From: JAFAGX01 sp035624085
Lineage (GTDB): Bacteria; Acidobacteriota; Terriglobia; Terriglobales; Acidobacteriaceae
Length of the DNA: 18,388 bases
Assembly: GCA_035624085.1 (NCBI GenBank)
Contig: DASPSE010000385.1
Location: 1 to 18,388 of the forward strand
Direction: 5' to 3'
Both the position numbers and the translations under genes were made by a program. A model generated the notes under the pieces. That model made no database searches, had not been told where the DNA came from, and saw only the letters and a list, made by a program, of their open reading frames with translations. Shown piece by piece: positions 15,003 through 18,388 of the stretch; within the stretch, counting starts at the first letter, position 1; every line of letters begins with the position of its first letter.

Positions 15003-15400
15003 AGGACCCTCGATTGGCGCAGACTGCAGAATCAGGCGTCAATATGGACATTGTTATGTCGCTCAACCCGATCACGGCAAGCTCCCAAAAGGACAGGGGA
15101 GAACCAAAGTAATGGCGATCAGCCCAGAGCGACACTTACGGCGTCGCGCGGCTTTGCCTAATAACATCTGGTCTAAGAGCCATGTCATCCCGAAGCGCCC
15201 TTGGCGCGAGGGATCTTACGAAAGCGCAGAGCCGGCCCAGACGCATCCGGGAGTGGCCCTCCTGTTTACGCTATCGACAGTTCAAGCTGTCGTAAGATCC
15301 CTCACCGGCTGAAGCCGGGTTCGGGATGACATGAGGCGATGGACACAGACCGGCAATTATTTGGCAAAGCTTGCTGCAGCCACGAATTCAGAAGAACTGC
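15003..15400. other. gene-free stretch with a nested inverted-repeat element
   Basis: I see no supported gene here. The main content is the inverted-repeat element at 15181-15333. The part next to 15003 must hold the promoter of the small exported protein, but I could not pick out convincing boxes. Confidence 0.65.
15181..15333. repeat. nested inverted-repeat element
   Basis: Outer arms catgtcatcccgaa (15181-15194) and ttcgggatgacatg (15320-15333) match perfectly over 14 bp. Inner arms gagggatcttacga (15208-15221) and tcgtaagatccctc (15290-15303) match perfectly over 14 bp. Small hairpins sit between the arms on each side (gcgcc/ggcgc on the left, ccggct/gccgg on the right), and cgacag/ctgtcg (15275-15292) lies near the inner right arm. 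The symmetry suggests a non-coding mobile or dispersed repeat. Its left half resembles 9161-9199. Confidence 0.8.
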
Positions 15401-16552
15401 CTACTTCTTCTGCCAACTTTGTCCGGAGTCGTCAGTGACCCAGCTCTCTTTGGCAGAGGTGGTGAGCGTGCCGTGCTGAGGATCGGTAAATTCCACGCCG
15501 ATAATGTCGGCGGTCAGAACTTCGCCATTGGCGGTGGGCCGCACTTGCGTCCAGTGCTGCCCCGCGTCGGAGGAGTGGTAGAGCGCACCGCCTGAACCGC
15601 CGACCCAAATGTCCAGGCCATTTGCGGCCAAAGCGCGGAGGATGGCTTGAGTCGGGACCGGAATCGTCTCCCACGTGTTGCCTGAATCGAACGAGCGCTG
15701 CAGCGTTCCATCCGAGCTTAAAGTCCATCGGGGAAGAAGTTTTGTGGCCGAAGGAAGCGCTGCCTTATTGACTGCCAACGCCGATGCAGACATCGTTGGT
15801 TTGACCAGCATGGCTCCACCAACCGCTGCTTTTGCCTTATACGCCTGGGATTCCAACGGCATGTCCTTGGCGCGTCCCGGCACAAGCTCATCCATCGCGC
15901 TGCTTGGCACCTGGGGCGCGGCGTCAGTTCCTGCGCTTGCCTCTGTGGCGCCGGACTCTGCCAAAACAGATTTACGCTGCAGGGCCACCGCCGCATCGGA
16001 TAGCTCCTTGTCCGACGCAAGCGGAGCGACAGGCTGGCTCGGGGCTGCCTTCAACCGTAGCTTCCCCGCAGATGCCGCGTTGGGCGCGCCTACAGAAAGC
16101 TGGCTCGACACTTGGTTTACGGTTTCCGACTTGGGCGGTGAGGGCGGCGGGACGGTCGTCTCATTCATCCCGTGCATTTCCGTCCTTTGCACCTCAGGCG
16201 ATTGAGCTACAAGCTGGCGAGACTTCGAGCGAGACTCATAGCGCAACGTGACCGCCACACCAACCACTGCGACGCAGGCAGCCAACGCGCCCCATCGCAG
16301 TGCCGGTGACGACAGCCAAGGCCAACCAGCAGGCCTTGCGCCAGCCCGGATCACGTCTGCCTGCTCGGGAAGCGAGAGCGCCACCACCTCGCGGCAATTC
16401 GCGCAGGAGGCGAGGTGCTCGAGGATTTGATTCCGCTCCGGTTGCCTAAGCGAATTCTCCACAAAGGCGCTGATCAGGTCCGCGTCAGGATGGGCGTGCT
16501 CGCTAGCCTCGCCTCGCAGTCGCTGGGTCACGATTTTGGGTAGATTCCCCAT
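15401..16552 (-). CDS. anti-sigma factor with zinc finger and Asp-box (YCF48/BNR-like) sensor
   Basis: A 383-residue single-pass membrane protein. The cytoplasmic N-terminus has a putative anti-sigma zinc finger (zf-HC2) with His46, Cys50 and Cys53 in EHLASCANCREV. A membrane segment lies at about 84-103. A long low-complexity Ala/Pro/Ser linker (about 115-270) leads to a C-terminal region with three Asp-box motifs, SFDSGNTW (287-294), SSDAGQHW (327-334) and TDDSGQSW (373-380). These are the beta-hairpin signatures of YCF48/sialidase-like propellers, here too few for a full propeller. It would hold the sigma factor encoded just upstream (67 bp away) and release it on an outside signal; this pairing is inferred from gene order. 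No strong ribosome binding site precedes the ATG. Confidence 0.82.
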   Translation of the reverse strand: MGNLPKIVTQRLRGEASEHAHPDADLISAFVENSLRQPERNQILEHLASCANCREVVALSLPEQADVIRAGARPAGWPWLSSPALRWGALAACVAVVGVAVTLRYESRSKSRQLVAQSPEVQRTEMHGMNETTVPPPSPPKSETVNQVSSQLSVGAPNAASAGKLRLKAAPSQPVAPLASDKELSDAAVALQRKSVLAESGATEASAGTDAAPQVPSSAMDELVPGRAKDMPLESQAYKAKAAVGGAMLVKPTMSASALAVNKAALPSATKLLPRWTLSSDGTLQRSFDSGNTWETIPVPTQAILRALAANGLDIWVGGSGGALYHSSDAGQHWTQVRPTANGEVLTADIIGVEFTDPQHGTLTTSAKESWVTDDSGQSWQKK

Positions 16553-16563
16553 TCTGGCTTTTC

Positions 16564-16607
16564 GCTACGTGTCGCTTTCTCAAAAACGTAGCAAGCTACG
16601 CGCTACG
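16564..16607. other. competing hairpins between sigma and anti-sigma genes
   Basis: gctacgt (16564-16570) can pair with acgtagc (16586-16592). The same cgtagc can instead pair with gctacg at 16595-16600 or 16602-16607. These alternative stems lie in the 67-bp spacer just upstream of the anti-sigma start. Confidence 0.4.
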
Positions 16608-16619
16608 GTTTTATGTGGC

Positions 16620-17543
16620 CTAACTACGGCCTTCTCCCGCCTGAGCTTCGGCCTTCTTTTTTGAGAACGGCGGATGTGCAGTTTCTTGCACCAACCGGCT
16701 TCGCAGATCAACCCGCAAGTCACGAACGTCCACTTCTAACGCCTCCTGCGCCTGCTGCCGGCTCATGCCTCGCCGTCTCAGTCCCGCCAAAAGCCGCTTG
16801 CGCAGCGACTTCGCCAGTTTATCCAGCTTGCGGCTGATGGTGGACTCGTGGACATGCAAAATGCGCGCGATCTCGGCCAGAGTGCGCGAGTCCAGGTAGT
16901 AGGAGGCCAGAACAAACCGGTCCTCCGAGGACAGCTCGGCTAAAGCCTCATCAGTAGCCGCGTCCACCCTGGGATCAACTTGCACCGTCGGCTGCGGCGT
17001 TGCCGCCGCGAACTGCGCCCCTTGCTCACTCTCCTCGTCCAAGCTGACCAAGCGGCGCTGCCGTCGATAGCGATTGACATACTCCTGCGCCAGCACAGTG
17101 CGCAACCAGCCTTCTAACGAGCCGCGCCCCGTGAAAAAAGCGAGCTTCGACACGCGTTGCCCGTCGCGCATGCTTGTGCCATAAAGGTCGGCATAGAGCG
17201 AGTCGGCTAATTCACGGGCCGCCGAGGGTTCCTTGGCAATGTAACCGGCAACACCATAAAGCTTCTCGCGGTAACGGGTCAGAAAGACTTCCCACGCGTG
17301 TTCATTGCCCGCGGCACACGCTCGGGCGAGGACAAGCTCCTCCACACGTAGGCTGGCGAGGAATGCATGTCTCTCAGTGGGCGGGGCCTCGACCGGCAGA
17401 TATTTCCTACAGATTTCCTGAAGGATGTGCTCGAAGGCTTCGAGCGTGAGGCCAAACTCGGCGCCACGACTCTTTTCGTAGAGCCCCGCAACCTCATCCG
17501 AGCCAAAGCGTTCCACAACGGATTGGACACCGCGAACGGCCAT
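16620..17543 (-). CDS. sigma-70 family (ECF-like) RNA polymerase sigma factor
   Basis: A 307-residue alternative sigma factor (from ATG 17543). An N-terminal extension of about 70 residues has no recognisable domain. Region 2 follows (about 75-165; LARACAAGNEHAWEVFLTRY, then LEGWLRTVLAQEYVNRYRR, the DNA-melting helix). Region 4 (about 200-255) contains the helix-turn-helix TLAEIARILHVHESTISRKLDKLAK. The C-terminus is a basic tail of about 50 residues. The frame continues to TTG 17588, which has no ribosome binding site; the ATG at 17541-17543 is preferred though its GAGGGG lies far upstream (about 13 bases). The anti-sigma gene follows in the same direction 67 bp away, the usual arrangement. 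Targets are unknown. Confidence 0.85.
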   Translation of the reverse strand: MAVRGVQSVVERFGSDEVAGLYEKSRGAEFGLTLEAFEHILQEICRKYLPVEAPPTERHAFLASLRVEELVLARACAAGNEHAWEVFLTRYREKLYGVAGYIAKEPSAARELADSLYADLYGTSMRDGQRVSKLAFFTGRGSLEGWLRTVLAQEYVNRYRRQRRLVSLDEESEQGAQFAAATPQPTVQVDPRVDAATDEALAELSSEDRFVLASYYLDSRTLAEIARILHVHESTISRKLDKLAKSLRKRLLAGLRRRGMSRQQAQEALEVDVRDLRVDLRSRLVQETAHPPFSKKKAEAQAGEGRS

Positions 17544-17691
17544 AGGGGCAAGCGTTCCCCTCGATGCTACCAATATTTTTAGACGCAAGTAGATGGATTT
17601 TTGCCGTTCGGTGATCAGGAAGGGTCAGTGGGAGGGCGACAGTCCAAATATCTGACCCGGGGCGTTTCCGGACCTTTCAAGGAGGCACGAT

Positions 17692-18388
17692 ATGCGTCCC
17701 AAGTCATTGATTCCGATTGTCCCGTTGGTGGTCGCCGTGGGTCTGGTGGCGACAATTCCATGTTTGGCTCCCGCTGGAGAAGTCTCCGTCACGTCCCAGT
17801 ACAAGGTGTTGGAGCCAATCCGGCATGGAAATTTGGCCGTATTTCCGGTCGTAGCCGCGGTCTCGCATGACACCCAGGGCTTCCTCACCTTGGACGACGG
17901 GTTGCGCTCCGGTGAAGTGGTGGTCAGCGAATCTGGCGTTTCGCCGCTGATTCGTCCGCGACACCCCGGTGTGCACGAGCCGCGGCAGGGCTTTGGTCCT
18001 CAAGTCAACCAATTAGTGCTGGTGAACAATTCAAAGCGGCCTTTGATTCTGCTCGCCGGCGAAATAGTGACCGGAGGGAAGCAGGATCGCGTGATCGGCA
18101 AGGATCGCCTGGTTCCGGCGGAAAGTGATCCCATCGACCTCGGTGTCTTTTGCGTGGAACCGGGCCGTTGGACCGGCCCGAAAATGAGCTTTGACGCGAT
18201 GGGTTCACCTATGGCGGCGCCCGCCGTACGCGCCAAAGCCATGGCCGACAAGGACCAGGAAAAGGTTTGGTCTGAGGTGAGGAATGCGCAAGCCGGCATG
18301 GCGGCTAATCTTCCTGCGCCCGCGGCTGCAGAGATTGGTGGCACGACTTCCTACGCCAAACTGATGCAGAACGAGGAAGTGAAGGAGA
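17692..18388 (+). CDS. exported ARPP-1-like domain protein, cut by the window edge
   Basis: The frame runs from ATG 17692 to the right edge without a stop, giving 232 visible residues; the C-terminus lies outside. AAGGAGG (17679-17685) six bases upstream makes the start firm. A signal peptide is likely at about residues 1-29 (MRPKSLIPIVPLVVAVGLVA, then TIPCLAPAG); the lone Cys is not in a good lipobox. The mature part (LAVFPVVAA, FLTLDDGLRSGEVVVSE, VNQLVLVNNSKRPLILLAGE, IVTGGKQDRVIGKDRLVP, DPIDLGVFCVEPGRW) matches my recollection of the ARPP-1 domain found near phosphatase/rhodanese proteins. Its biochemical role is not established. It is divergent from the sigma factor across about 150 bp, so it may belong to that regulon (inference). 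Confidence 0.75.
   Translation, partial: MRPKSLIPIVPLVVAVGLVATIPCLAPAGEVSVTSQYKVLEPIRHGNLAVFPVVAAVSHDTQGFLTLDDGLRSGEVVVSESGVSPLIRPRHPGVHEPRQGFGPQVNQLVLVNNSKRPLILLAGEIVTGGKQDRVIGKDRLVPAESDPIDLGVFCVEPGRWTGPKMSFDAMGSPMAAPAVRAKAMADKDQEKVWSEVRNAQAGMAANLPAPAAAEIGGTTSYAKLMQNEEVKE

Overview
The window is high-GC bacterial chromosome with ordinary bacterial gene structure (Shine-Dalgarno sites, Rho-independent terminators). The mix of genes suggests an acidobacterium (Acidobacteriota, Terriglobales-like), an inference from family content rather than a marker gene. The pointers are a winged-helix/TolB-like/TPR regulator, a GloVer-repeat secreted protein, an anti-sigma factor ending in Asp-box repeats, an M28 peptidase with a PA-like insert, and palindromic intergenic repeats starting 'gtcatcc'. 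No rRNA, tRNA or CRISPR array was seen.

Layout. 1-2704: the tail of an unidentified Ala/Lys/Glu-rich protein, a terminator, msrB (methionine sulfoxide reductase B) and a large CadC-like one-component regulator, the last two leftward. 2928-4169: a secreted protein of seven GloVer-type repeats. 4315-6512: a complete IS1595-family element with 26-bp perfect terminal inverted repeats and an 8-bp target duplication. It carries a transposase and, unusually, a trypsin-like serine protease cargo gene. It sits immediately upstream of the lexA promoter. 6555-7798: lexA (SOS repressor) and a DinB-superfamily gene, apparently one transcription unit. 7843-8927: divergent thioredoxin and pyridoxamine-oxidase-fold genes. 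8928-9358: a gene-free stretch with an orphan leftward terminator and a long palindrome. 9359-11134: an exported M28 zinc peptidase. 11144-14474: a leftward response regulator/histidine kinase pair of the sigma-54 (NtrC/AtoC) type. 14583-15002: a small exported protein of unknown function. 15003-15400: a gene-free stretch with a nested inverted-repeat element. 15401-17543: a leftward sigma factor/anti-sigma factor pair. 17692 to the end: an exported ARPP-1-like protein, cut by the window edge.

How the genes fit together. Several units concern stress and envelope sensing: oxidative protein repair (msrB, thioredoxin as a likely electron donor), DNA damage (lexA and a DinB-like enzyme), and two signalling systems (sigma-54 two-component; sigma/anti-sigma). 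The most striking finding is the protease-bearing insertion sequence abutting the lexA promoter. With it come a candidate LexA operator (two exact 9-bp direct repeats 11 bp apart) and a predicted leaderless lexA transcript.
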